In this document: positions 41,659 to 49,968 of the stretch, piece after piece
How the letters are laid out: every line of letters begins with the position of its first letter
Numbering within the stretch: position 1 is the first letter of the stretch
From: QQUJ01 sp050287605
Lineage (GTDB): Bacteria > Pseudomonadota > Gammaproteobacteria > QQUJ01
Direction of reading: 5' to 3'
Length of the DNA stretch: 64,000 nucleotides
Assembly: GCA_050287605.1 (NCBI GenBank)
Contig: JBNKCG010000027.1
Span: forward strand, 1 to 64,000
Notes under the pieces: model-generated
What the model saw: the letters and a program-made list of their open reading frames with translations, nothing else
Databases searched by the model: none
Told to the model about the DNA's origin: nothing
Position numbers and translations under genes: made by a program

Positions 41659-42951
41659 TCAGGTGGTGGATTTCGGTTTGCGGCGGTGCGATTTACGGGC
41701 TTTGTCGCGCGATGACGGTGGGCCACGGCGGGCGCCCCCGCCCCGGTTGCGCGGTTCGCGTCGCTGGGGGCGGGTCAGTTCGATGAGCAGGGCCGGGTCC
41801 AGCGGCTCGGCGTTGATCTTGTGACCGATATAGGTCTCGATCTCGGGGAGCGAGAACGAATACTCCTCGCAGGCGAAGCTGATGGCGTCGCCCAAGGCAC
41901 CGGCGCGGGCGGTGCGCCCGATGCGGTGAACGTAGTCCTCGGCGTCCTGGGGCAGGTCGAAGTTGAACACGTGGCTGACGTCGGGGATGTGCAGGCCGCG
42001 TGCCGCCACGTCGGTGGCGACCAGTACCGGAAGTTCGCCTTTCTGAAACGCCAGTAGCAGGTGCTGGCGCTTTTTCTGCGGCACGTCGCCCGAGAGCATT
42101 TCCGCCTGCACTTGGTTGGCTTCCAGGTAGTCCGTAACGCGCTCGGCCACCCGTTTGGTGTTGACGAAGACGATGCTGCGGCGTGGGTCCATGTGTTGCA
42201 GCAGCCCCACCAGCAGGGGGATCTTCTCGTCGTTGGCGGTGTAGTAGACGGTCTGCTTGACGCGGTCCGCCGTCACCTTGTCGGGCTCGATGAGCACCAG
42301 CTCGGGGTTGTTCATGTGCTCGTAGGCCAGTTCCGTGACCCGGTACGAGAGCGTGGCCGAAAACAGCATGCCCTGGCGCTGGTCGGGCGGCGGCATGCGG
42401 CGCAGCAGAAAGCGGATGTCCTTGATGAAGCCGAGGTCGAACATGCGGTCGGCCTCGTCTAGCACCATGACCTGGATGGCTTTGAGGTCGAAGATATGCT
42501 GTTTGAAGTAGTCGATGAGCCGCCCCGGGGTACCGATGAGGATGTCCACCCCTTCCTGCAGCATCTTGCGCTGCTGATCGTAGCCGGTGCCGCCGTAGAC
42601 CAGTCCCAGGGTCAGCGCGGCGTACTTGCCGAGGCTCTCCGCGTCGCGGTGGATCTGGATGGCCAACTCGCGGGTGGGCGCCAGGATGATGGCCCGCGGC
42701 TGCGTTGGCTTGCGGCCTGCGGGCGGCTCGCGGCGCAGCAGGTGGGTCATGGTGGCCAGCAGAAAGGCGGCGGTCTTGCCGGTACCGGTCTGCGCCTGAC
42801 CCGCTACGTCCCGCCCGGAAAGGGCCAGCGGCAGGGTTTCGGCCTGGATGGGCGTACAGTAGGCGAATCCCTCCTCGGTGATACCGCGCTGCAGTTCGGG
42901 TGGCAGATCAAGGTCCGAGAAGGAGGTTTGCGAAAGGTGCGAAGTATCCAT
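41659..42951 (-). CDS. rhlB: DEAD-box ATP-dependent RNA helicase RhlB
   Basis: The protein of about 430 residues has all DEAD-box motifs: Q motif with TPIQAETLP, AQTGTGKT (I), PTRELA (Ia), GTPGRL (Ib), LDEADRMFD (II), FSATL (III), IVFVNTK (IV), ATDVAARGLHIPDV (V) and HRIGRTARAG (VI). The basic Arg/Lys C-terminus (RRGPPSSRDKARKSHRRKPKS) suits the RhlB degradosome helicase. The rhlB/trxA/rho neighbourhood is classical. Start ATG 42951; TTG 42960 with GGAG upstream is an alternative. Confidence 0.94.
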   Translation of the reverse strand: MDTSHLSQTSFSDLDLPPELQRGITEEGFAYCTPIQAETLPLALSGRDVAGQAQTGTGKTAAFLLATMTHLLRREPPAGRKPTQPRAIILAPTRELAIQIHRDAESLGKYAALTLGLVYGGTGYDQQRKMLQEGVDILIGTPGRLIDYFKQHIFDLKAIQVMVLDEADRMFDLGFIKDIRFLLRRMPPPDQRQGMLFSATLSYRVTELAYEHMNNPELVLIEPDKVTADRVKQTVYYTANDEKIPLLVGLLQHMDPRRSIVFVNTKRVAERVTDYLEANQVQAEMLSGDVPQKKRQHLLLAFQKGELPVLVATDVAARGLHIPDVSHVFNFDLPQDAEDYVHRIGRTARAGALGDAISFACEEYSFSLPEIETYIGHKINAEPLDPALLIELTRPQRREPRNRGGGARRGPPSSRDKARKSHRRKPKSTT

Positions 42952-43190
42952 GGCGGGCAAGCATACTCCATTCGGTATTGGGGGCGGGGATTTTTAGGCT
43001 TGCAATATAGGTGCGATTGGGCTGAAATTGTCCCAGATTGGACTGGCACCATCGAGCGTACGGATGTCGGTCAGCGGCGCCGCAAGTCAGATGGCCACAA
43101 TAATTCGCGCCGCGTGACAGCAACTACCCCGAGTTCCTTTCCCCGACCACACGACTGAAGCCCGGTTAGGAGCCACTGGAGGCAAACAAC

Positions 43191-43517
43191 GTGAGTGAAC
43201 GCATGGTACACGTTACCGACGAGACCTTTGAAGCGGATGTATTGAATTCCGAATCGCCCGTGTTGGTCGATTTTTGGGCCGAATGGTGTGGCCCCTGCAA
43301 GATGATTGCGCCGATTCTCGACGAGATTTCCGACGAGTATGACGGACGCGTCAAGGTGGCCAAGCTGAATATCGACGAGAATCCGAATACGCCGCCCAAG
43401 TACGGCATTCGCGGCATTCCGACGTTGATGCTGTTCAAGAACGGCAATGTGGAGGCGACCAAAGTGGGCGCCGTATCGAAATCTCAGCTGACCGCCTTCA
43501 TTGACAGCAATCTTTAA
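43191..43517 (+). CDS. trxA: Thioredoxin 1
   Basis: The 108-residue protein has the active site WAEWCGPCKM (Cys-Gly-Pro-Cys), cis-Pro in RGIPTLMLF and a C-terminal helix KSQLTAFIDSNL. It is the general protein disulfide reductase. The start is a GTG at 43191 with TGGAGG upstream. It diverges from rhlB and precedes rho on the same strand. Confidence 0.96.
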   Translation: MSERMVHVTDETFEADVLNSESPVLVDFWAEWCGPCKMIAPILDEISDEYDGRVKVAKLNIDENPNTPPKYGIRGIPTLMLFKNGNVEATKVGAVSKSQLTAFIDSNL

Positions 43518-43573
43518 AGTAGCGGCCGGATATTAAACCAATTATCTAGACCCTGGCCGGACAAAGTGATAGC

Positions 43574-43606
43574 GTATGGCTGCGGTCGCTGCGACCGCAG
43601 CCATAC
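43574..43606 (+). promoter_or_regulatory. 15-bp perfect hairpin in the trxA-rho intergenic region
   Basis: GTATGGCTGCGGTCG (43574-43588) and CGACCGCAGCCATAC (43592-43606) pair perfectly around a 3-nt loop, 57 nt after trxA. No U-run follows, so it is not a normal intrinsic terminator; it may protect the trxA mRNA 3' end or belong to the rho leader. Confidence 0.6.
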
Positions 43607-43633
43607 CCGAACAACAACTCCCCTGAATCGTTG

Positions 43634-43651
43634 GCACTCTTGCAAGAGTGC
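43634..43651. promoter_or_regulatory. 18-bp perfect palindrome in the rho leader
   Basis: GCACTCTTGCAAGAGTGC is fully self-complementary, 72 nt before the rho start. It could be a protein-binding dyad or an RNA structure involved in Rho autoregulation; which protein binds is unknown. Confidence 0.5.
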
Positions 43652-43722
43652 TTAGTGCCTGGACTCGCCAGGTGCGGTGTGTGTTCTCCCATTTCTGTTT
43701 TCAACCCATCCAATACAGCACT

Positions 43723-44979
43723 ATGAATCTCACCGAACTCAAGAAAAAAACCGCTTCCGAGCTTATCCAAATCGCCCAGGATATGGGTGTCGAAGGGATG
43801 GCGCGGTCGCGCAAGCAGGATGTGATCTTTTCCATCCTCAAGGCCCACGCCAAGAACGGCGAGGATATCTTCGGCGACGGGGTTTTGGAGATCCTGCAGG
43901 ACGGTTTCGGCTTTCTGCGCTCGGCGGACTGCTCCTACCTTGCCGGTCCCGATGACATCTACGTCTCGCCCAGCCAGATCCGGCGTTTCAACCTGCGCAC
44001 CGGCGATACCGTGTCGGGCAAGATCCGCCCGCCCAAGGAGGGCGAGCGCTACTTCGCGCTGCTCAAGGTGGGCCAGATCAACTACGAGGCCCCCGAGGCC
44101 GCCAAGAACAAGGTGCTGTTCGAGAACCTCACGCCGCTGCATCCCAACAAGCGCCTGTCGCTGGAGATCGGCAACGGCAGCACCGAAGACATTACCGCGC
44201 GCGTCATCGATCTGATGGCCCCCATCGGCAAGGGGCAGCGCGGGCTCATCGTTTCGCCGCCCAAGGCCGGCAAGACCATGCTGCTGCAGAACATCGCTCA
44301 CTCCATCGAGATCAGGCATCCGGAGTGCTACCTGATCGTGCTGCTCATCGACGAGCGTCCGGAAGAGGTGACCGAGATGGAGCGCTCGGTGCGCGGTGAG
44401 GTGGTTTCGTCGACCTTCGATGAGCCGGCCAGCCGCCACGTGCAGGTGGCCGAGATGGTGATCGAAAAGGCCAAACGCCTGGTCGAGCACAAGCAGGATG
44501 TGGTGATCCTGCTCGACTCCATCACCCGCCTGGCGCGCGCCTACAACACCGTGGTGCCGTCATCGGGCAAGGTGCTCACCGGCGGTGTCGACGCCAACGC
44601 CCTGCAGAAGCCCAAGCGCTTCTTCGGTGCGGCGCGCAACATCGAGGAGGGCGGCAGCCTCACCATCATCGCCACCGCGCTCATCGACACCGGGTCGCGC
44701 ATGGACGACGTGATCTACGAGGAGTTCAAAGGCACCGGCAACATGGAGATCCACCTCGACCGCCGCATCGCCGAGAAGCGTATTTACCCCTCCATCAACA
44801 TTAACCGCTCCGGTACGCGCCGTGAAGAATTGCTCACCGACGTCGACGAGTTGCAGAAGATGTGGATCCTGCGCAAGCTGCTGCATCCCATGGATGAGCT
44901 GGCGGCCATGGAGTTTCTGCACGACAAGCTGAAGGTGACCAAGACCAACGGCGAGTTCTTCGATTCCATGAAGCGATGA
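43723..44979 (+). CDS. rho: Transcription termination factor Rho
   Basis: The 418-residue hexameric RNA helicase has the N-terminal SAP-like and RNA-binding domain (MNLTELKKKTASELIQIA; GFGFLRSADCSYLAGPDDIYVSP). Walker A is SPPKAGKTMLLQ, Walker B VVILLDSITRLARAYN, the Q-loop region SSGKVLTGGVD and the R-loop GTGNMEIHLDRRIAEKR. Length and sequence are typical. The 205-nt leader holds a 15-bp hairpin and an 18-bp palindrome. Its stop overlaps ubiT (ATGA). Confidence 0.97.
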   Translation: MNLTELKKKTASELIQIAQDMGVEGMARSRKQDVIFSILKAHAKNGEDIFGDGVLEILQDGFGFLRSADCSYLAGPDDIYVSPSQIRRFNLRTGDTVSGKIRPPKEGERYFALLKVGQINYEAPEAAKNKVLFENLTPLHPNKRLSLEIGNGSTEDITARVIDLMAPIGKGQRGLIVSPPKAGKTMLLQNIAHSIEIRHPECYLIVLLIDERPEEVTEMERSVRGEVVSSTFDEPASRHVQVAEMVIEKAKRLVEHKQDVVILLDSITRLARAYNTVVPSSGKVLTGGVDANALQKPKRFFGAARNIEEGGSLTIIATALIDTGSRMDDVIYEEFKGTGNMEIHLDRRIAEKRIYPSININRSGTRREELLTDVDELQKMWILRKLLHPMDELAAMEFLHDKLKVTKTNGEFFDSMKR

Positions 44980-45467
44980 ACGGCGTCCTGCAGCAAGCCA
45001 CCGCCAATCTCCCGCGGCTGCTCACCGCGCCGTTGCGGTTGATTCCCAACGTGGTGCACTCCACGGCGTTGGGGGTGGTGCTGAGCCGGGTGTTCGATGC
45101 GCTGCTGCGCGACGGCGAGTTGGACTTCCTGGAGGATCGGGTGCTGCGCATCGCTATCGACGACGTCGGCATCGAGTACCGCCTCTCCAAGCGCGAGGGC
45201 CGGCTGGTGGCCGTCGATCGCCAGCAGCCGGTCGATGCCTCGATTTCGGGTACGCTCTACGATTTTCTGCTGCTGGCCACCCGTCGCGAAGATGCCGACA
45301 CGCTCTTCTTCCAGCGTCGTCTGCGCATGGAGGGCGACACCGAAGTGGGGTTGATGGTGAAGAACCTGCTCGACGGGCTGGAGTTTTCACTGCCCAACGT
45401 GCCCGCTCCGTTGCAGGGCATGGGCGATCGGGCGGTGGCGTTTTACGAACGTTTTCTGGTGCGGTAG
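44976..45467 (+). CDS. ubiT: UbiT-like SCP2 domain protein (O2-independent ubiquinone synthesis)
   Basis: The 163-residue protein carries an SCP2-type lipid-binding domain (VLRIAIDDVGIEYRLSKREGRLVAVDR, then DASISGTLYDFLLLATRREDADTLFFQRRLRMEGDTEVGLMVKNLLDGLE). That segment is characteristic of UbiT/YhbT. UbiT works with UbiU and UbiV in anaerobic ubiquinone synthesis, and both are encoded convergently next door. ATG overlaps the rho stop. Confidence 0.9.
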   Translation: MNGVLQQATANLPRLLTAPLRLIPNVVHSTALGVVLSRVFDALLRDGELDFLEDRVLRIAIDDVGIEYRLSKREGRLVAVDRQQPVDASISGTLYDFLLLATRREDADTLFFQRRLRMEGDTEVGLMVKNLLDGLEFSLPNVPAPLQGMGDRAVAFYERFLVR

Positions 45468-45517
45468 GAGCGAGCGCCGCTCGCGAACGCTTGTTCGCGG
45501 CCCGCGGCCGTTCCTAC
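45464..45517. repeat. Inverted repeat embedding the stops of ubiT and ubiV
   Basis: Outer arms GTAGGA (45464-45469) and TCCTAC (45512-45517) enclose an inner hairpin GCGAAC-GCTT-GTTCGC (45483-45498). The outer arms contain the TAG stops of both convergent genes. It resembles REP-type intergenic repeats and may end transcription in both directions. Confidence 0.6.
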
Positions 45518-46431
45518 ATCCTGGCCTGCGCCGCAGGCCGCATCCCCGCCTCGCCATACCAATAGCCGCTACAGCCCCCTACCGGCATCAGCGCCGCCAG
45601 CGCCTGGGCGGCTTCGTTGGGCTCTTGTCTGCCCGCGATGACATCCGCGAAGCGTTCGATAATGGCCGGCATGTATTCGGACTGCGGGCTGATGCGCAGT
45701 ACGTCGACTCCCAGATCCTTCAGGTCCGCAAGTTCACCCAGCAGGTTGTAGGTCTGGGCCGATTGGGTCTGGATGCCGTTGAGGGCGAGAAAGGCATCCT
45801 CCTCCTGGGTGTAGAGGGTGAGCCCGTCGGGATCGGCCAGGCACTTCTCCTGGCAGTTGTCCTTCTGCAGGTGGTGGGCGCGGGCTGTGAAGCAGCGCGC
45901 CGACCAGGCCAGCGGGATGCGCCCGTAGGCCATGACTTCCGTTTCCACTCCCGCCGGGCGGCTGGCCTGGATCTCCGCCAGGGTCGTGCGCGACAGCTCG
46001 AAAGGCATCACCCAGCGCCTCAGTCCCAGCTTGTGGAAGAAGGCGAGGGTGCGGTCGTTGTAGAGATTGACGCTGGGGCCGCTGATAAACGGGACGCCGC
46101 GTTTTGCCAGCAGGTTGATAGCGCCCACGTCGTTGGCTTCCACCGTGAAGCGGTCGTTGTCGCAAAGACGTGCCAGCGCCTTGCGTTCGGAATCCGCTTC
46201 GAGCAGGGAGAGGGTGGAGAGCACCGCCTCTTTCCCGGCATCGACGAGCATGGCCGCCGTCTCCAGCCAATCCTCGCTGCGGAACTGGCGGCGCTTGGAG
46301 CACACCGTTTCGCCCAGGTAGACGATGTCCACGGGCGATTCCGCCACCATGGCGTAGAAGTCGCGCAGCCGCTCCGCGGGCCAGTAGTAGAGAACGGGGC
46401 CGATGGAGAGTTTCATCTTCGCTTCGCTCAT
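45514..46431 (-). CDS. ubiV: UbiV (U32 family), O2-independent ubiquinone hydroxylation
   Basis: The 305-residue U32 protein begins MSEAKMKLSIGPVLYYWPAER. It has the cysteines CSKRRQF, CFTARAHHLQKDNCQEKC and, near the end, GGCSGYWYGEAGM, which in the UbiU/UbiV pair ligate a [4Fe-4S] cluster. It lacks canonical peptidase residues. With UbiU and UbiT it hydroxylates the ring without oxygen, allowing ubiquinone synthesis under anoxia. It follows ubiU after 25 nt. Confidence 0.92.
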   Translation of the reverse strand: MSEAKMKLSIGPVLYYWPAERLRDFYAMVAESPVDIVYLGETVCSKRRQFRSEDWLETAAMLVDAGKEAVLSTLSLLEADSERKALARLCDNDRFTVEANDVGAINLLAKRGVPFISGPSVNLYNDRTLAFFHKLGLRRWVMPFELSRTTLAEIQASRPAGVETEVMAYGRIPLAWSARCFTARAHHLQKDNCQEKCLADPDGLTLYTQEEDAFLALNGIQTQSAQTYNLLGELADLKDLGVDVLRISPQSEYMPAIIERFADVIAGRQEPNEAAQALAALMPVGGCSGYWYGEAGMRPAAQARM

Positions 46432-46456
46432 GTCGTTGGGTATCCGCCGCGTCGCG

Positions 46457-47452
46457 TTACTGCCACGGCCGGTTGTAGGCGCCGAGCGTGGTCTGGGTGC
46501 CTTCCGAGACCTTGGCGAGCTCCTGCTGCCACTCGGGTTTGGCGACGAAGGTGCCGGGATTGGCCGCGCAGCTGTCGATGGCCTGCCGCCAGACGCGCGC
46601 CACCTGCTTGACGTAGGCGGGGCTGCGTTGGCGTCCCTCGATCTTGATGGCCGCGATGCCCATGCGCTGCAGCTCGGGCAGCAGCTCCAGGGTGTTGAGA
46701 CTGGTGGGTTCCTCGATGGCGTAGAAGGTGGCGTCGCCCACCCGGTAGCGCCCCTTGCAGATGGTGGGGTAGCCCGCCTTCTCGTCTTTGTCGAAGCGGT
46801 TGATGAGCATGCCGCTGAGACGGGTTTCCAGCCCCGTTGCCGTCTCCTCCCAGCGCACCGCCTTGGCCGGCGAACAGGCGCCGCAGGTGTTGGGGGACTC
46901 GCCGGTGACGTAGGAGGAGAGCGTGCAGCGTCCCTCCACCATCACGCACAGTCCGCCAAAGCCGAACACCTCCAGCTCGATGGGGCTGTCGGCCACCATC
47001 TGTTCCACCTGTTTCATGGAGAGCACTCGCGGCAACACGGCACGCTTGATGCCGAAGTGTTCGTAATAAAAGCTGACGGCCTCGGGAGTGGTGGCGGAGC
47101 CCTGCACCGAGAGATGCAGATTGAGATTGGGATGGCGGCGAGCGGCGTACTCGAACACCGCGATGTCGGCCATGATCAGGGCGTTGACCCCGAGATCGGC
47201 AGCGTGGTCGACGGCGCGCTGCCAGCGTTCCCACCCCTGCGGTTGCGGATAGGTGTTGAGGGCGACGAAGACGCGCCGGCCGCGATCCTGGGCGTAGCGG
47301 ATGCCCTCGCTGGCGCTCCCTTCGGTGAAGTTCAGCCCCGGAAAGTGGCGCGCGTTGGTGTCGTCGCGAAACCCCATATAGACCGCATCGGCACCCTGGT
47401 CGATGGCGGCCTTCAGCGACGGCAGGTTGCCTGCCGGACAGACCAGTTCCAT
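46457..47452 (-). CDS. ubiU: UbiU (U32 family), O2-independent ubiquinone hydroxylation
   Basis: The 331-residue protein starts MELVCPAGNLPSLKAAIDQGADAVYMGFRD and carries FGFGGLCVMVEGRCTLSSY, NTCGACSPAKAVRW and YPTICKGRY, the four-Cys cluster pattern. It ends with KIEGRQRSPAYVKQVARVWR. GGGGAAGGGT before ATG 47452 fixes the start. UbiU forms a heterodimer with UbiV. A radical SAM gene lies 46 nt upstream in the same direction. Confidence 0.93.
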   Translation of the reverse strand: MELVCPAGNLPSLKAAIDQGADAVYMGFRDDTNARHFPGLNFTEGSASEGIRYAQDRGRRVFVALNTYPQPQGWERWQRAVDHAADLGVNALIMADIAVFEYAARRHPNLNLHLSVQGSATTPEAVSFYYEHFGIKRAVLPRVLSMKQVEQMVADSPIELEVFGFGGLCVMVEGRCTLSSYVTGESPNTCGACSPAKAVRWEETATGLETRLSGMLINRFDKDEKAGYPTICKGRYRVGDATFYAIEEPTSLNTLELLPELQRMGIAAIKIEGRQRSPAYVKQVARVWRQAIDSCAANPGTFVAKPEWQQELAKVSEGTQTTLGAYNRPWQ

Positions 47453-47498
47453 ACCCTTCCCCTTAATGCAGCCGGGACAAGGCCCGGCCGATGCCCCC

Positions 47499-48101
47499 CT
47501 AGCCGACGACGTCGAGCACGCGGCGGCGGAACTTGGCGCCCGCGCTCTCCGCCAGACGGGCGCAGGCCTCCACATCCACATCCTCCAGGCCGTCGATGGC
47601 GGTGGCGGTAACCTCATTGATGTAACGCGGTGCCAGCTGCAAAAAATCGAGCAGCGCCGGGTAGGCCCCGGGGAACGCCGGTTTGCAGTGGCGCTCGTAC
47701 ACCGCGGCGTTCTGGGCGTTGAGCGAGACGGACAGCGCGTCCACGCACTCCGCCAATTCGGGCAGCACGTTGCGTCTGTGCACCCGGTTGGCCAACCCGT
47801 CGGTGTTGACCCGCACGCGCCCGCCGTGGGTTTTCACGTGGCGTGCGACCTCCAGCAGCTCTTTGATGCGCAGTGTCGGTTCGCCGTAACCGCAGAAGAC
47901 GACCTCTTCGAAGCGGGCGGGATCGCCGATGGCATCGATCACCTCGCGGGCCTCGGGGCGTTGTCGCAGTGCCAGGTCGTAGTCGCGCAGCTGCCAGGTG
48001 CCGTTGTGCTTGGGGCAGAAGGCGCAGGTCAGCGTGCAGCGGTCGTTGAGGTTGACGTAGAGCCGTTCCCCAATCTCGTAGACGATGGTATCGGTCGACA
48101 T
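47499..48101 (-). CDS. TatD-associated type radical SAM protein
   Basis: The 200-residue minimal radical SAM enzyme has the cluster motif CTLTCAFC (CxxxCxxC) after IGERLYVNLNDR, then VVFCGYGEPTLRIKELLEVARHVK (glycine motif), RVRVNTDGLANRV and DALSVSLNAQNAAVYERHCKP. This matches the family usually found linked to a TatD nuclease; no tatD gene is present here. Instead it heads the ubiU-ubiV unit. The substrate is unknown. Confidence 0.82.
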   Translation of the reverse strand: MSTDTIVYEIGERLYVNLNDRCTLTCAFCPKHNGTWQLRDYDLALRQRPEAREVIDAIGDPARFEEVVFCGYGEPTLRIKELLEVARHVKTHGGRVRVNTDGLANRVHRRNVLPELAECVDALSVSLNAQNAAVYERHCKPAFPGAYPALLDFLQLAPRYINEVTATAIDGLEDVDVEACARLAESAGAKFRRRVLDVVG

Positions 48102-48187
48102 AGGCCGTGCATTCTACCGGGCACCGGCAAGCCGGCCAAATCCGTTTGACCCGACTATCTACAGGGAAATAGCGTCGCTGCAGCGTG

Positions 48188-49486
48188 TCATTTGATCGCG
48201 GATTGGCGCTCGCGAGCCACCGCGCGGTAACCGATGTCGTTGCGGAAGTAGACGTCGTCCCAGCGGATGCGCCGGGTCAGTTCGTAGGCGCGTTGCTGGG
48301 CCTCACCCACGGTTTCGCCCAGGGCGCAGGCGCATAGCACGCGCCCGCCGTTGGTGACCACCTGGCCGTCTTTTTCCGCAGTGCCGGCGTGAAAGACCTT
48401 GGCATCTGGCGACTCCGCTTCCGGCAGACCGCTGATCACGTCGCCCTTGCGATAGCCGGCCGGGTAGCCGCCGGCGGCCAGCACCACGCCCAGGCTGGCG
48501 CGCGGGTCCCAGTCCGTGTTTACCTCGTTCAGACGCCCATCCAGCGCTGCCTCGATAAGCTCGGCGAAGTCGGAGCGCAGGCGCAGCATGATGGGCTGGG
48601 TCTCGGGGTCGCCGAAGCGACAGTTGTACTCCAACACCTTGGGCACGCCGGCCGAGTCGATCATCACCCCGGCGTAGAGAAACCCGGTGTAGGGATGCCC
48701 CTCGGCGGCCATACCGCGCACGGTGGGCTCGATCACCTCGGCCATGATGCGCTTGTGCATCGCCGGGGTGACCACCGGCGCCGGCGAGTAGGCACCCATG
48801 CCGCCGGTGTTGGGGCCGCGGTCGCCGTCGTCGCGCGCCTTGTGGTCCTGGGAGCTGGCCATGGGCAGGATGTGCTCGCCGTCCACCATGACGATGAAGC
48901 TCGCCTCTTCGCCCTGCAGGAACTCCTCGACGACCACGCGGCTGCCCGCCTCGCCGAAGGCGTTGCCGGCCAGCATGTCGCGCACCGCGGCGATGGCCTC
49001 GTCCTCGCTCTGGGCCACGATCACCCCCTTGCCGGCGGCCAGTCCGTCGGCCTTGACCACAATGGGCGCGCCTTTTTCGCGGATGAAGGCGATGGCAGGG
49101 TCGATCTCGGTGAACACCTGGTACCAGGCGGTGGGGATGGCGTGGCGGGCGAGGAAGTCCTTGGTGAAGGCCTTGGAGCCTTCCAGTTGCGCGGCCGCCT
49201 GGGTGGGGCCGAAACAGCGCAGACCCGCGGCGCTGAAGGTATCCACCACACCGATCACCAGCGGCGCTTCCGGGCCGACCACGGTAAGGTCGATCTGTGC
49301 CTCCTGGGCAAAGTGCAGCAGGCCGGCGATGTCCTCGGCGCCGATGGGCACGTTCTCCATCTTGGGTTCGCGCGCGGTGCCGGCGTTGCCGGGTGCCACG
49401 TAGACCTTGCCCGCCTTGGGCGATTGCGCCAGCTTCCAGGCCAGGGCATGTTCGCGGCCGCCGCCGCCGATGACCAGTATGTTCAT
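48188..49486 (-). CDS. purD: Phosphoribosylamine-glycine ligase
   Basis: The 432-residue ATP-grasp enzyme shows MNILVIGGGGREHALAWKL, VVGPEAPLVIGVVD, IVVKADGLAAGKGVIVA, GEEASFIVMVDG, NTGGMGAYSPAPV and LEYNCRFGDPETQ. It catalyses the second step of purine synthesis. It ends the leftward dusB-fis-purH-maoC-purD gene string. Length matches the family (about 430). Confidence 0.97.
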   Translation of the reverse strand: MNILVIGGGGREHALAWKLAQSPKAGKVYVAPGNAGTAREPKMENVPIGAEDIAGLLHFAQEAQIDLTVVGPEAPLVIGVVDTFSAAGLRCFGPTQAAAQLEGSKAFTKDFLARHAIPTAWYQVFTEIDPAIAFIREKGAPIVVKADGLAAGKGVIVAQSEDEAIAAVRDMLAGNAFGEAGSRVVVEEFLQGEEASFIVMVDGEHILPMASSQDHKARDDGDRGPNTGGMGAYSPAPVVTPAMHKRIMAEVIEPTVRGMAAEGHPYTGFLYAGVMIDSAGVPKVLEYNCRFGDPETQPIMLRLRSDFAELIEAALDGRLNEVNTDWDPRASLGVVLAAGGYPAGYRKGDVISGLPEAESPDAKVFHAGTAEKDGQVVTNGGRVLCACALGETVGEAQQRAYELTRRIRWDDVYFRNDIGYRAVARERQSAIK

Positions 49487-49496
49487 GGTTGTGTCT

Positions 49497-49937
49497 CTAT
49501 GGCTGGTGTTTCAATCCCCGCAGCAGGCTCGCCACGGTCTTGCCCTCGATCACCCGTTCGCCGCGCTGGTTGTCGATCCAGCTTTGCATCTCGATGCGTT
49601 CTCCCTCGCGGTCGATGGCAGTGATGCGGAAGCGTGCGGTGATGGTGTCGCCGATGTGCACCGGGCGCAGGAACTCCAGCGTCTGTGAGCGGTAGATTGC
49701 GCCGATGCCCGGCAGGTGCAGCCCCACCAGCGTGGAGAACAGCGACGCCGACAGCATGCCGTGGGCGATGCGCTCGCCGAAGAAGGTCTGCCTGGCGAAC
49801 TCCGCATCCACGTGCAGCGGGTTGGTGTCGCCGGTGATGGCCACGAAGTGGGCGATATCCGCCTCGGTGACCGTCTTGGCGAAGGCCGCCTCCTGGCCGA
49901 CGGCGAGATCATCGAAGGTGGTCAACGTGTAGTTCAT
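49497..49937 (-). CDS. MaoC-like (R)-hydratase
   Basis: The 146-residue hotdog protein has the hydratase motif ITGDTNPLHVDAEFARQTFFGERIAHGML (catalytic Asp/His) and ends with strands typical of PhaJ/MaoC. It hydrates trans-2-enoyl-CoA, e.g. to supply PHA monomers. It is inserted between purH and purD with short gaps (31 and 10 nt), an odd position for a lipid enzyme. Confidence 0.88.
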   Translation of the reverse strand: MNYTLTTFDDLAVGQEAAFAKTVTEADIAHFVAITGDTNPLHVDAEFARQTFFGERIAHGMLSASLFSTLVGLHLPGIGAIYRSQTLEFLRPVHIGDTITARFRITAIDREGERIEMQSWIDNQRGERVIEGKTVASLLRGLKHQP

Positions 49938-49968
49938 TTGAACGACCGTTCGCTGCGCGAGAAGCCGT

